From positions 194,105 through 258,104 of the forward strand of contig CAJJDO010000115.1 of the NCBI GenBank assembly GCA_905183005.1: a stretch of DNA of 64,000 nt. Direction: 5' to 3'. Each line of letters opens with the position of its first letter. The stretch's first letter is position 1. Under the pieces are notes generated by a model, which made no database searches, was not told where the DNA came from, and was given only the letters and a program-made list of their open reading frames with translations. Made by a program: the position numbers and the translations under genes. The stretch comes from Paramecium pentaurelia. Taxonomy: Eukaryota; Ciliophora; Oligohymenophorea; Peniculida; Parameciidae. Shown here piece after piece: positions 36,244-49,045 of the stretch.

Positions 36244-39200
36244 ATGGAAATTATATCATATTTAAAGATAACTAAATAAATAAAATAAAATTTATTTAGC
36301 TTTAAGATGTATAAACAAAAGAAAAACAAAATTATCTAACCATATTATTAAAAACCCATATAATAGGCTGAATTCCTTTTTGAATAATTGAAAATGTAAG
36401 GATGTAATGAAACTGTTTATTTCAGGAGTTCTTAAGGTATAAGATATTAATTGAACCTTCAATAATATCAATGGAGAATTATTGAAATTCCTAATCAATA
36501 ATATTTTTATTAAATATAGTAATATTAACCTTTAGGAAATTCAAAGGAATAAAACAACATAAATTATGATGAATAAAGAGAATAAGAATAAAAATAAAGA
36601 GAATAATACTAAAGAGAATAAGAATAAAAATAAAAAGAATAATACTAAAGAGAATAAGAATAAAAATAAAAAGAATAATAATAAAGAGAATAAGAATAAA
36701 AATAAAAAGAATAATAATAAAGAGAATAAGAATAAAAATAAAAAGAATAATAATAAAGAGAATAAGAATAAAAATAAAAAGAATAATAATAAAGAGAATA
36801 AGAATAAAAATAAAAAGAATAATAATAAAGAGAATAAGAATAAAAATAAAAAGAATAATAATAAAGAGAATAAGAATAAAAATAAAAAGAATAATAATAA
36901 AGAGAATAAGAATAAAAATAAAAAGAATAATAATAAAGAGAATAAGAATAAAAATAAAAAGAATAATAATAAAGAGAATAAGAATAAAAATAAAAAGAAT
37001 AATAATAAAGAGAATAAGAATAAAAATAAAAAGAATAATAATAAAGAGAATAAGAATAAAAATAAAAAGAATAATAATAAAGAGAATAAGAATAAAAATA
37101 AAAAGAATAATAATAAAGAGAATAAGAATAAAAATAAAAAGAATAATAATAAAGAGAATAAGAATAAAAATAAAAAGAATAATAATAAAGAGAATAAGAA
37201 TAAAAATAAAAAGAATAATAATAAAGAGAATAAGAATAAAAATAAAAAGAATAATAATAAAGAGAATAAGAATAAAAATAAAAAGAATAATAATAAAGAG
37301 AATAAGAATAAAAATAAAAAGAATAATAATAAAGAGAATAAGAATAAAAATAAAAAGAATAATAATAAAGAGAATAAGAATAAAAATAAAAAGAATAATA
37401 ATAAAGAGAATAAGAATAAAAATAAAAAGAATAATAATAAAGAGAATAAGAATAAAAATAAAAAGAATAATAATAAAGAGAATAAGAATAAAAATAAAAA
37501 GAATAATAATAAAGAGAATAAGAATAAAAATAAAAAGAATAATAATAAAGAGAATAAGAATAAAAATAAAAAGAATAATAATAAAGAGAATAAGAATAAA
37601 AATAAAAAGAATAATAATAAAGAGAATAAGAATAAAAATAAAAAGAATAATAATAAAGAGAATAAGAATAAAAATAAAAAGAATAATAATAAAGAGAATA
37701 AGAATAAAAATAAAAAGAATAATAATAAAGAGAATAAGAATAAAAATAAAAAGAATAATAATAAAGAGAATAAGAATAAAAATAAAAAGAATAATAATAA
37801 AGAGAATAAGAATAAAAATAAAAAGAATAATAATAAAGAGAATAAGAATAAAAATAAAAAGAATAATAATAAAGAGAATAAGAATAAAAATAAAAAGAAT
37901 AATAATAAAGAGAATAAGAATAAAAATAAAAAGAATAATAATAAAGAGAATAAGAATAAAAATAAAAAGAATAATAATAAAGAGAATAAGAATAAAAATA
38001 AAAAGAATAATAATAAAGAGAATAAGAATAAAAATAAAAAGAATAATAATAAAGAGAATAAGAATAAAAATAAAAAGAATAATAATAAAGAGAATAAGAA
38101 TAAAAATAAAAAGAATAATAATAAAGAGAATAAGAATAAAAATAAAAAGAATAATAATAAAGAGAATAAGAATAAAAATAAAAAGAATAATAATAAAGAG
38201 AATAAGAATAAAAATAAAAAGAATAATAATAAAGAGAATAAGAATAAAAATAAAAAGAATAATAATAAAGAGAATAAGAATAAAAATAAAAAGAATAATA
38301 ATAAAGAGAATTATAAGAATAAAAATTAAAAGAATAATAATAAAGAGAATTATAAGAATAAAAATAAAGAGAATAATAATAAAAAGAATAACAAGAAGAA
38401 GAATAAAGTGAATAATAAAAATAAAGAGAATTATAATAATACAAAGATTAATAAAATAATTATTATTAAAAAAATCTTAAACAATAAAAAAATTCTAATT
38501 TAAATACAATTCCTTAGTAATCACAATAGACTTAACAATAACCATAATCAAAATAACATGATGAATAAAAACCAGAGAATATAATTTTTTCAAATTAAAA
38601 CTCAGAAAATTATGAAAATCAAATTAATGATTAAGATTAAATTGATAAAAATCAAAGGCAAAAATAAATCTATGATTAAATAAAAGAATTAAATAAAAAC
38701 TCTTCAGATTTAAGGTAAGTTTAAGAATTTTATAAAAAATATATATAAGGTCTAAATGATAGATAAGAATTAACAAAATAATATAACATAAAGAAATTAG
38801 CAAGAAAATAGGAATTATATAAAATTTGCAACGGTTTTCTTCAAGTTAGAGGAGATGGTAACTGTTTTTATACTGCTTTTGGATATTAATTTATAAGACA
38901 TCTACTAATTACATATAATGATAATGAATTCAATTAATTTATTAATAAAATATAAACGATTAAATTAAGATTTAGAATTTAAGTTCCTGGTTTTTAAATA
39001 GATGATTTAGAATTAGAAAAATAAATTTTAATTGAATTCATTTATTAATTACAATAATTGAGAATGATTGAAGATGTTTAAGAAAGATAACAATAATTAT
39101 TAATTTAATTTTCTGAATATTAAGTTGGATAAGATGGAACTGGTTTTTTATACACATTATCAACACTATTCTTTAGAAATTTAAGTGATTATTTGGTTGA

Positions 39201-39471
39201 ATATGATCAAGAAATAAAAACCTTTATTGGTGATGATTAAAAAAATTTATTGATTTGGGAAACTGAGTGTAATAGCAATGAAATTGTTATTAATCAATTA
39301 GCAATATATTTATAATTGTATTATTATTTATTTTATTTTAGAAATGTTATACTAATATTTTTTGATAATGAAGACTTTATTGTAAGATAATATTAATAAG
39401 AAAATAAAAATAAAATAATATTACTCATTAAACCTGGACACTATAATATTGGTATTGAAAATGCTGCTTGA
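36244..39471 (+). CDS. otubain-like deubiquitinase with giant Gln/Glu/Lys repeat (paralogue 3)
   Basis: 1067 residues after removing a 24-nt intron (39318-39341); the spliced length is exactly 1068 codons. About 48 twelve-residue units (EQQQREQEQKQK) fill roughly residues 110-700 as a predicted long helix or coiled coil. A further Gln-rich linker leads to an OTU/C65 domain: LQVRGDGNCFYTAFGY (nucleophile Cys about residue 874), the GTGFLYTLSTLFFRN element, WETECN, and KPGHYNIG with the His. The same DNA gives a longer Lys/Asn frame and a Tyr/Ser frame, both shadows. The 5' end is tentative: an in-frame ATG at 36244 is used, but another ATG at 36144 in a different frame also looks coding. Confidence 0.72.
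36590..38320 (+). repeat. 36-bp tandem array, about 48 copies, coding
   Basis: The unit is 36 bp, so it preserves frame, and encodes the 12-residue EQQQREQEQKQK unit. The first two or three copies and the last two diverge slightly, while the central ~45 copies look identical over about 1.65 kb. Such perfect homogeneity implies recent amplification or gene conversion. The run is a known weak point of assembly, so copy number may be underestimated or collapsed. Confidence 0.92.
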
Positions 39472-39539
39472 TTTTGAATGTTTTGATTTATGATTTTTTT
39501 TAAATTATAAATAATTAATTAACTTTTTAATTAAATTAA

Positions 39540-41010
39540 AATTTCTTTATAAAATAATTATCTTATATGACTAAGTTTAATTTTTTACATCAAGTCTTTT
39601 TTATAGATTTCTAGTACTGAAAGCGTTCTCATAATTATATTTACCTATTTTTAAATAGAATTATCCCTTATTAAATATAAATTTTTATTAATAGTTTTAT
39701 TTTTTTAAATAAGGGTGAATAAATAGTAATTAACTATAAATATCTATTTTTCTAAAGCAATATCTAAATTTAGAAAAGATATTTTTTATTTGATATAAAG
39801 GCTTTCTATTTCATTTTAAACTCATTTTGTTCCAGATCATACTGTTTAATGTATTTGAGAATCTTTTTCAGAGAATAAAAATAGTAATTTTATCAAAGTC
39901 TTGCAATGTAATCTTAAGAAAAATTGATTTAGAAATTTTTTAACATTCTTCATTTATACAAAACCATAAAAAATATGAGTATAATATGAACCATAATTAT
40001 ACAAAGCAGTATGAAGAATATATATTAATAAATAGTACCATCCTATGGTTTGATCCAATTCTTTAACAAGAAATAATTTTTTCAAATAAAACATTTTATT
40101 TTTAAAACTTCTTTTGCTTATTTATTTGAAAGAATTATTAAATCAATATCTTTTCTATGAAGTTCCTAAATTACATTTATTTCTGATAATCATTTCAGTT
40201 CTTCAATTGATCCATCTACAAACAAGTTTTTCAAAATTCTCCCCAATTAGATAACCCAAAAATCTATTTCTACTAAAAAATAATTTAAGCATTTTCTAAC
40301 AAATTGTTGAAACTTCCTTCTTATATAGAAAAAGGTATATATATTATACCTTATAATTTTCTTACTATTTTGTATTGAATTTTATTTGAATAGAATTCTA
40401 CAAACCTAAATTCTGCTAGGATTTGTATTAACTTATAATTGATATGCATTTTTATTATGCTTGATCCCTCTTTTTCTCACACTAAAACATTATCTATTTT
40501 ATATTACACTAGTAAACCATGACAATCTCATCCGAATCTTCTCTATCCATATTTACCATTCATTGAAAAATATCTAGATAAAAATTCTAACAAATATGAT
40601 TCATTTGGGTCCTGGATTGTATTGATCGAATACTTAATATTTAACTTATTGAAAATTGCTGACCATTATAAAATATGTAAACCTCAGACAGTTCTTAGTT
40701 AATTTTAATTATTCATTAATTGAATACCAATAATTAGCATTTTCACTATTCATAAGAAATATTAAGTCTATTAGGTACTAAATTATTGTGAAGCATCTTT
40801 TCCATTCAGAAAATTAAATATTTATTCCATTTAAATTTAGATGATTTTCTAGTATTTTTATCATTTAAAGTTATAAAGATGTTTAGAAAGAATTTAATTT
40901 TAATTTCTTATGAATTTTCTAATTCATAATCCATCATTATATTATTCAAAATAAAAGGTATCTAAAAATATCTAAGGAGTTGCAATATACATTAAATTAG
41001 AAGTTGCTTC
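39540..41010 (-). pseudogene. decayed coding locus
   Basis: Several minus-strand stretches have coding-like composition (for example HRKDIDLIILSNKQAKEVL near 40090-40190, and TIQDPNESYLLEFLSRYFS near 40600), but in-frame TGA codons and frame changes recur. The segment ends in a frame with ELKxLSE where TGA takes a Trp-like place. I could not restore it with short introns, and I do not recognise the family. It may instead be a divergent gene with unusual introns. Confidence 0.4.
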
Positions 41011-41383
41011 AATCAAATATCACTATTTTTTAATTTTAATATTTAATATTCTATATTTTAATATAAAATATTGTATTATAAGAAATATAAAAGTATTTAT
41101 AAAGTAAATAAAATTATTTAGAAAAACATTAGATTCTAATTTGAGATTAATATAATTTGATGATCAAATTAAATAGGATTCAAGTATTAAATTTATTATT
41201 TGTATTTATATTTGTTCATTTATTAAATATTTAATAAATGAGTTGGAATAGTATATATGGAATAGATTATAAAAGCTCTTGAGCTATTGTATCTATTTTA
41301 ATGAGGTTATTTAACAATAGTATATTTTGAGAACAAATTGATCAAAAAAATTAATATCTTGAAAAATTCTTAAGCATTTTATA

Positions 41384-42702
41384 ATGAACAAAATCGTTAT
41401 TAAGAAAAAAGAAGATATGAATTAAAAGGTGTTTTAATAATTAAATGATCAAGTTCCTACTTAGTATAAGAATTAATTGTATATTTTTTAAATAGTTATA
41501 AGGTTGTGTTAAATTGACCCTCAGGGTAGCTAAAGAGACAATAATTATTAGAAAAGTGAAAAGTAGCATATAATTTAATTTTTCAAAGGGACTTTCAGAT
41601 TATTGAATAATGCTTAGGTTCTGGTGCTTATGGATCTGTTTAACTAGTGAGAGATGTTAATAGTCGTATTTATTATGCACGAAAGGCGGTAATACTTGAT
41701 GAAATATGTCAGATTAGTAAATCCAAATTAAAAGCCCAGGAATCTATAGAAAACTTAAAAAGAGAAATATCAATTTAAAAGAAACTTTGTCATCCGAATA
41801 TTCTAAAATTATGTTATTGTTATGAAGACTAGCTTAGGTACTGTTATGTATCTAAAAATAATTAGTGTATTGTTAATCTTAGAATATGCAGAACTGGGAT
41901 CACTTTTTTCATTGATTAAGCGTAAATCAAGATTATAAGAGAGAGAAGCTTATTAATACTTTTCATAATTGTTATCTGGTTTGGAATATATGCATAAGAT
42001 GAATATTGTACACAGAGATATAAAAGTACAAATAGAATATAAATATAGCCTGAAAACTTACTAATAACCAAATCAGGAGAGTTAAAAATAGGGGATTTTG
42101 GTTGGGCTACCTAAATGCCAAATTATCATAAGGCTTTCTGTGGTACAATTGAATATATGTCACCTGAGATGATTTAATCTTAGATAACTGATTATAAAAC
42201 AGATATATGGAGTTTAGGGGTGTTATTGTATGAAATGGTTTAAGGAAAAACACCATTTTAAGGGATGACATTTTTAGAAAAGAGTTAAAAAATATTATCT
42301 AGAAAAGAAGTTGAATTTGAAATTGATGTTTCTGATGAATGTAAGTCTTTAATCAAAAGTTTACTATAACATAGTATTCATTGTAGGCCTTCTATTGATA
42401 AGATTAAAAATCATTAATGGATTTTATCCTAAGGATAAGATAGAAAAGGTTCAATAAGAAGTTCTTCTATGATTTCTATTAAATCAACACATTACACATC
42501 TGAAGTTCTTGAAAGCTAATCCAAAATTTATAATCCTTAATTTGGTCAAAAATCATCAATCTAAGAGTGGGAAGCTATGAAATTTAGAAGTTTATAATTT
42601 TAGTTTTAACGCCAATAAGATCAATAGCAACCATAAAATAATTACTAAAATAAAGGATTCTTAACTAAAGCTTTAATTGCTTTAGGATGTATTAATCGTT
42701 GA
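41384..42702 (+). CDS. Aurora-like protein kinase
   Basis: 397 residues after removing introns 41479-41502 (24 nt, frame-neutral, less certain), 41563-41588 (26 nt), 41689-41712 (24 nt), 41838-41865 (28 nt) and 42026-42048 (23 nt). Kinase motifs are LGSGAYGSVQ, a conserved Leu-Glu-Tyr-Ala-Glu hinge, NIVHRDIKPENLL, DFGWA (the Aurora-specific Trp) and FCGTIEYMSPEM. Aurora kinases drive mitosis, chromosome segregation and cilium disassembly; in ciliates they also work in nuclear division. The Lys/Gln-rich N-terminus and the Gln-rich C-terminus vary. Expected active. The assignment to Aurora rests on DFGWA plus the activation loop. Confidence 0.86.
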
Positions 42703-42729
42703 TTATATTGATTATAAATTTTAACTTTA

Positions 42730-43240
42730 TATTGAATAATGTTTCTTTGATCAAAATTCATTTAACCTTAATTTTAGATATCTTTTCATTTTCATAATTA
42801 ATATAATAAAAATCATATGATAATAGAGAATAACAAAACTAAAGGATATAAAGTCTAAATATATCATAATACTTATTTAGATCAATATCTCAGTATTTGA
42901 TACCATAAAATTATTTATTATATGTCCATTTTCCTTTGATATTAATGTTTTAAGTTACAGAATTTATTTTATAATATTTATTATTCAACTATTTTTAATA
43001 CATGTAAGAATTTCTTTTAAATAAAATTTAGTCTACTAAAGCATTCATCCTTTTTTATTATGAGTTAAAAACTTCTCCGATTATCCTACAAGTTATACAA
43101 ATTGTGTTCTTATTAGAAACAAAACTTCATTTATGGAAATTTACACTTCTATAACTGGAGTAGATCTTGTTTATGTTAAACTCTTATTATAGTATTAATT
43201 TAATTTAATCCAAATCATTTTTTATTAGGTATTTAAATCA
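42730..43240 (-). pseudogene. short decayed coding-like stretch
   Basis: A minus-strand segment has Cys-x-x-Cys and protein-like composition (CITCRIIGEVFNS, then MNALVDQILFKRNSYMYQ), interrupted by two TGA codons in the same frame and with no start I can identify. It lies between the Aurora gene and the 1005-residue gene. It could be a gene remnant or part of an unresolved gene. Confidence 0.3.
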
Positions 43241-43301
43241 AGAGAGAATGATAGTTAATTTGTATAATTTTCCTAAAATTAATAAAAAATGAATATAACA
43301 A

Positions 43302-46300
43302 TCAAATTATCATAGAAGCTATTTATTCCTTATCAACATTAATCATATATTATAAGAAGTATTCTTAACTCTAAGCCATCTTAAATAATGCTTTGCACTT
43401 TTCAAAATTTAAATTACAAACTACACAAATTTTAGCTAACATTATTGAAAATTCTTTTTGAGTTAAAAATGGTTTGACTTCATTTAGTAATTCTTCTCTC
43501 TATCCTTCATTACTAAAATAGAAAAACACTATATTTTTCTCAAAGTTTTGATCCAAACTTAATTTAAATACATTAATCAATTAATTGAGATTTCCATTTA
43601 ATATCAATTATTCTATTACTTTATTGAGTTATGCATAAGGAGTATAATTAGTACAAACAAAATTTTAAATTTCTTTGTATTTCTTAAATTTTATTATCTG
43701 TTCTTAATTAACAATCCTAATATTTTTGGGAGATTCTGAATCAATCTCAGATTTATCATTTATAATATTTGGATTCTTAAACTACTCATAATTTTAATTG
43801 CTAAGTTTGCAAATTAATTATTTAGAATAAGGTAATTAATCTTGTTTACTTTATAATTCCATTTGATTTAACAAAATATTTATATAATCTAATTAAGTCT
43901 TTACTCCACGAGCAACATCTTTATATTTTAAAGTGAATAACAAAATTTCCAAATTTACAATATACTCAAACAATAATGTAAAAGCCTAATTATTAGATAT
44001 GAATCTATACTTTGTCTTTGGATTCCTGTTTCATAAGAAAACTGTAATATTAAAGTACTTTTTCAGCTTTTTTCAAATTATGACATTTTTCACGTGAATA
44101 TTGAATTAACAATTCTGCAATTTAATCAGTTGTTCTTGCATCTAAAATAAATAAATAATATTACTTAATTAGCATTTAAACAATTAATCACTATCAATCA
44201 TTAAGGATAATTGATCATTTATTTATTTTGTTTAATTCAAATTCAGAATTTAAAATAAAAGCTAATATTGTTCTTATTTAATAGCATAACCTATTAATTT
44301 TTTTAATATTATCTCTTATTCATCTTCTATTTAAAAATTTTATTATTATTATTATAAATAGAATGAGATTCTCAATTTTAATTCTTGATATTGGTCTTCA
44401 TTTTCATTTATAAATTATATGATATTATCTTATTATTATCCTATTTATTAACTCACTTTACAATATCTAATAATTTCTTTTGCATTATTTTGATTTATTA
44501 ATGATTTTTTTTAATTTTATATGAAAGCTTCACATAATAATTGTTCTGGAATTGGGAAATCTCTGAATACTTCAGAATAGATTAAACTAATAAATCTATA
44601 TATGACATTCTAAATAGTAGATAATTTTTGTAATGAAATATCATTAGAAACAATTAAAAATTATTTTTTTAGTAGATCATAAAATGATATGTATGACTTT
44701 TCTTAACATAAAGTTAATAGTAACATAGTATCATAAAATAATTTATGATCATTTTGAAGTTCAAATTATATTTTGTAAATATTGTATAGAACAGCCAAAC
44801 CTAAATATATTTCCAAATACATATAGTAATAATCTTTGAGTTGATTTATTACTAAGGATTTAAGTAATGATAATTTTACAGATTAATCTTATTTGAAATC
44901 TTATTAGGGTTAGAATTCATCATAATAGACGCACATTAAAAATTGATCTAATTAATTGAGTTATTGAATCAATTAATTTTAAGTCTAATTAAAATCTAAA
45001 TTTAACATTTAAATTGTTGGTTTCAAATAATAATATATATCTTCTAAATCATCCATTAATTAATTCATAAAGTTTTCAATAGAAAAATTATTTGATTATT
45101 ATTTCATCAACTAGATTAATTTTTTTTAATCTAAATTACGATGCATAAATTTCAATAATGTTTAAAATTAATCAAACTTATTTTTTATATATGAATCTAT
45201 AGATATTGATTATACGATTAGTTCTTCATCTTTTAATTTATATTAATTTTCTACATCCTTTTTAAATTTATAAATTTCTTATCTTAAACGATATTATTTT
45301 TAACTTGTCTAATCTTAAACTTAATTAATAACTGAAATATGATTTTTATAAAACAATAACAATTGATCATTTAAATTAATAAAACCTAAAATAGGATTTT
45401 TATTTTAATTAACTAATTCAAAAGTATTGTTTTCATTACTTAATGAATAGATTTCACATCCTTAAATCAAAATTATAGTATTTTGTATACTACTTATATT
45501 AAATGTTATATTTTATAAAAAAACTAATTAAGAAATAATACAATTTATTCTTAATTAATTTCCAATCAATGAATATATTTTCAATTAATTTTAATGAAGA
45601 TAACATAAAGTAATTTAACCATTAGGTTTATGTTAAAATACTTCTATTTATTTAACTTTGATATTATCTTCAATTTATAAATGTCTAGAACTAATATCTA
45701 TTCCTTTTATTTAAAGTAAATGAAATTATGTTTAAAAAGAGTAATGGATTATTTATTTTTCATCAATTTAAAATGCAGTCTTCCAATCATTAGTTTGAGT
45801 TCCAAAAAATTTACTCAAAAATTTGGTACCAAAACTTAGTTAATATTTACTTTTCACAATCTCACCTCTTCTTACATCAATAGTTATAAAATGTAATTAA
45901 TCAGCATCACTTATAACATAAAATTTAAGTTAATTATTGTATATGAGTGATTTAGCCAGACACATAAATCTTTGATTATCCACCATTAAATTCTTAATTA
46001 TGCTTGAAGCATTTGAAATTAAATTCTTATAAAAGATTTATCCAGTTTATGTTACAACCAATAAATAAGGAGTATCATAGTCTCTCATTATAACACAACC
46101 ATTTTGAGTAATTAAATGAGAAAAGTTTAAGTACTCACTAGTCAACTATATTGATTTGTGAAATAAATCCTTCATATCATATTTATGAATTGAAACAGTC
46201 TAACCATTTGTAACTTTTCTATTAATAAATACAATATATAACATACACAACATAAATTATGTCTTCTATAAATTAAGTATTTGATGAGTCTGTGCATTTA

Positions 46301-46395
46301 AAATGTTCTTCAACTTAGTTTCCAATTAATGTAATATTAGAATGAGATGCTATTTCTTTTGGTACAATACCACTTAGTTAAATTTCTTCAAACAT
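43302..46395 (-). CDS. large unrecognised protein (1005 aa), strand-rich N-terminus and helical C-terminus
   Basis: Splicing three introns (28, 23 and 25 nt) gives exactly 1006 codons. The first ~350 residues alternate short hydrophobic strands (LLVVTQTGQIFYKNL, LKFYVISDADQLHFITID), as in a beta propeller. The rest is mostly Gln/Leu-rich helices, as in an alpha-solenoid. That combination is seen in Nup133/Nup155-type nucleoporins and in vacuolar sorting complexes (VPS8, VPS11, VPS18). I do not see a diagnostic motif, so I leave the function open. No transmembrane segment. The stop is 599 bp from the Aurora gene. Confidence 0.72.
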
Positions 46396-46510
46396 AATTA
46401 ATTATTAAAAATTTTATATTAGAGTTTATGTAATTGTTAGAATTATATTATTATCTCTTATAAAAATAAAAAAATTTAATTTACTATATATGTAATTTCA
46501 AATATATCTA

Positions 46511-48576
46511 TCATTCTTTACTTTCAATTTCTCCACCACTTATTAGATTTTCTTCTTCTTTTATAATTTCATTATTTTCAGAATCCAAATGTTATTATTA
46601 AGTAATCTCCTTCTCTAAAACATTCATTAATTCAGTTCCTAACAATATAATCAATCTTTAATTAAATCTTATTTATTCTTAAGTTTAATTCTAAGAATCC
46701 AAACCCATGATTTTTTAATATGAAGTCACTAAATCATTAAATTATCTAAGTAATCCTTATTCCTCAGGTGAAATAGAACCATTAACTATAAACCTTATAT
46801 TTAATTATAGTATTACTTTGTAGATCTTCGTTTTTTCCCTTCTTATATTAATGCAATTTTAGGTTTTCTACTGAAATTAAATAATGTAATTTATTCTTCA
46901 CTAAATAAAATCTTCTTTAATTTTGTTAGTTCATGAAGTTGTTTGATAATATATTCAATATCTAACTCCTTATTCACTTAATCACTAACATACCCTATAA
47001 ATATTACATTGCTCTTTTAAGTACTCTACAATCATCATTTTTAATAGATTCTATTGGGAATATTGAACTCAAAATCACTCGAAATCCTAAACCAATAATA
47101 TACTTCTTTTTTATAAATTCTCTAAAATCATCAAAATACTCAAATGCTTTCACTTTAAGAACACTTAATCTTCCTTATACTCTCTATATTTTAGGATCTA
47201 CAAATTCTATTGATAATTTATTTTCAATCCTTTATGAATTATCTTTTGCTGAAGTTGTATTTTGTAACATTTCTGGTTTGTTTTAAAAAGTATTCATAAT
47301 TTAAATTTTAGGTAGTGTTTATTGATTTCTCTAAGTCTTTTATTTTCCTATTTCTCTGACTCTCTCTTTCTTTTCTAATAGGCTATTAAAATTCATTTAA
47401 GTATTAGCTCTATTCAAACCCATATCAAATTCATAAAGGTCGTTAGCTATAGAAACAATCAAATGTTATCTATTGTAAAATCTTACTAGGATTCCTACAA
47501 CCACAATCATAAACTAAGTGAAACCTCCTAAATAACTTAATAATTCATCCAAACGTAAGAATTTTCTATTGATTTGATATGAATATGGACTTCTTTAAAA
47601 ATAAAATGCTCCATAATAATTTGGAGTTATTCTGGATATTTCAAATTGTTCTCTTTAATCACCATAATCTCTAAAAGCAAATGTTTCATTCTGTTTATCT
47701 GGATACATGAGAATTCCTTAATCTGTAGTTACCTTTTTTGTTCGAAAAAAAATATCGGATTAAACGAACATTTTATCTGGTACGAATGTATAAAATTAAT
47801 CGGTTGCTAAAAAAGGTTAAACATAATCTTAAGGTCTATTTGGATTGATTAACTAATATATAATATGTATTAATAAATACAAAGTTGGTTGTAAAAACTT
47901 GAAATCGAAAACTACCTTAAGAATTCAAAGTATTCTTAATTTCATCGGTAGTTTTACACGTGGGCTTCCATGTTAGATTACTACTTGATGAATTTATGCA
48001 ATTTGTTACAGAAAATTTCAAGAAATAATAGTCTGTGCTTGCCCATACTCCTCCCACAGTCATATTCTGACTATGAATAAAGTTAAGATTTGGACATAAG
48101 AAATTTCCTAAATTTTACTCTTCAAACTAATCTGTAAAATTGACACTGTACTAATCGAATAGATGTGCAAAGTGCTCAACTTTACATGGTACTAAGTCAA
48201 TTAATATATTTGGGTATCGATATTGTGTTCCATTTGGAAATCTATGATAATGACGCTATTCAACTGTAATATTGAAGAAAGGATTTGTAGTAAAATTATC
48301 TTGTTCAATCTAAACAGCAAACATAAAGTGGGACTTATCCAATATCAAGTTATCGGGGTTGTTAGCAAATTTGAATTCTGATGTAGATGTTACATTTAAT
48401 TTGGCGAAAAAGTTAATGATATTTGAATAAAAGAAGCTGATGATGGTAGCAATCATACAAATAGATAGAAATCCTCCTATGCTTGTTTTATATTATTCTT
48501 CCTATCTAAAGCTTAGATTAATAGTTTATCCAAATATATCAATTAATTTGAGGCCTTGCTTACACTTTTAGATCAT
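46511..48576 (-). CDS. two-transmembrane ciliate membrane protein, unrecognised family
   Basis: 659 residues after removing introns 46794-46816 (23 nt), 46995-47029 (35 nt, the longest here) and 47853-47880 (28 nt). The N-terminus has an amphipathic lead, then helix 1 (FLSICMIATIISFFYS). A large extracellular domain of about 250 residues follows, with conserved Cys and possible N-glycosylation sites. Helix 2 (FMIVVVGILVRF) precedes a charged cytosolic tail. From memory this layout recurs in ciliate two-TM protein families of unknown function. The C-terminus is Glu/Gln-rich. Confidence 0.78.
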
Positions 48577-48757
48577 TATTTATTAAAATTATTAGAGATT
48601 GTATCAAATGACTGATATTAATATTAGTAAACTAATAATGAGTATAAAAATAAAGTGTAGAATTAGACATTATTTCTTTTTTATTAACCTTATTATCAAA
48701 ATTATTAGTTTTATATAAATAATTATCATATTAAAAGTATTATTTAAATTAATTAAA

Positions 48758-49033
48758 ATGGTATGCGATAAATGTCAAGAGAAACTAACTAAATTGGCAA
48801 CTCCAGATGTTTGGGACAAAGATAATAAAAATAAAAAACCTGGAATGATATTACCTTCATTTAATAAGAATAAATTTGATCCAATGGGAAAAAATAAATG
48901 TTAGAAATGTAAAAAAAGATAAGTTCAAAAAAATGAGAAATTTTGTTAAGAATGTGCATACAAAGATGGTATATGCAAGATGTGTGGAGTGAAAGTCTTA
49001 GAGACTAAATTTTATAGATAATCAAATGTTTGA
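48758..49033 (+). CDS. CRIPT (cysteine-rich PDZ-binding protein)
   Basis: 91 residues without introns, matching the ~100-aa family length. It begins MVCDKCQEKL and carries the four characteristic Cys pairs (CDKC, CQKC, CQEC, CKMC), the TPDVWD loop and the KFDPMGKNK segment. It ends QSNV, a C-terminal Val like the PDZ-binding end of the vertebrate protein. CRIPT is conserved across eukaryotes and has been linked to the minor spliceosome, so a splicing-related role is plausible. The stop is 12 bp from the convergent CFAP100-like gene. Confidence 0.95.
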
Positions 49034-49045
49034 ATATTGGATTCA

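Noticed and set aside
36566..38329. 587-residue plus-strand frame rich in Lys and Asn
   Set aside because: Shadow of the repeat in the standard code. The frame shifted by two bases is open over the whole 3.2 kb and leads into a conserved otubain domain, so the Gln/Glu/Lys reading is preferred.
36645..38444. 599-residue minus-strand frame rich in Tyr and Ser
   Set aside because: Antisense reading of the same 36-bp repeat; no conserved element and no start context.
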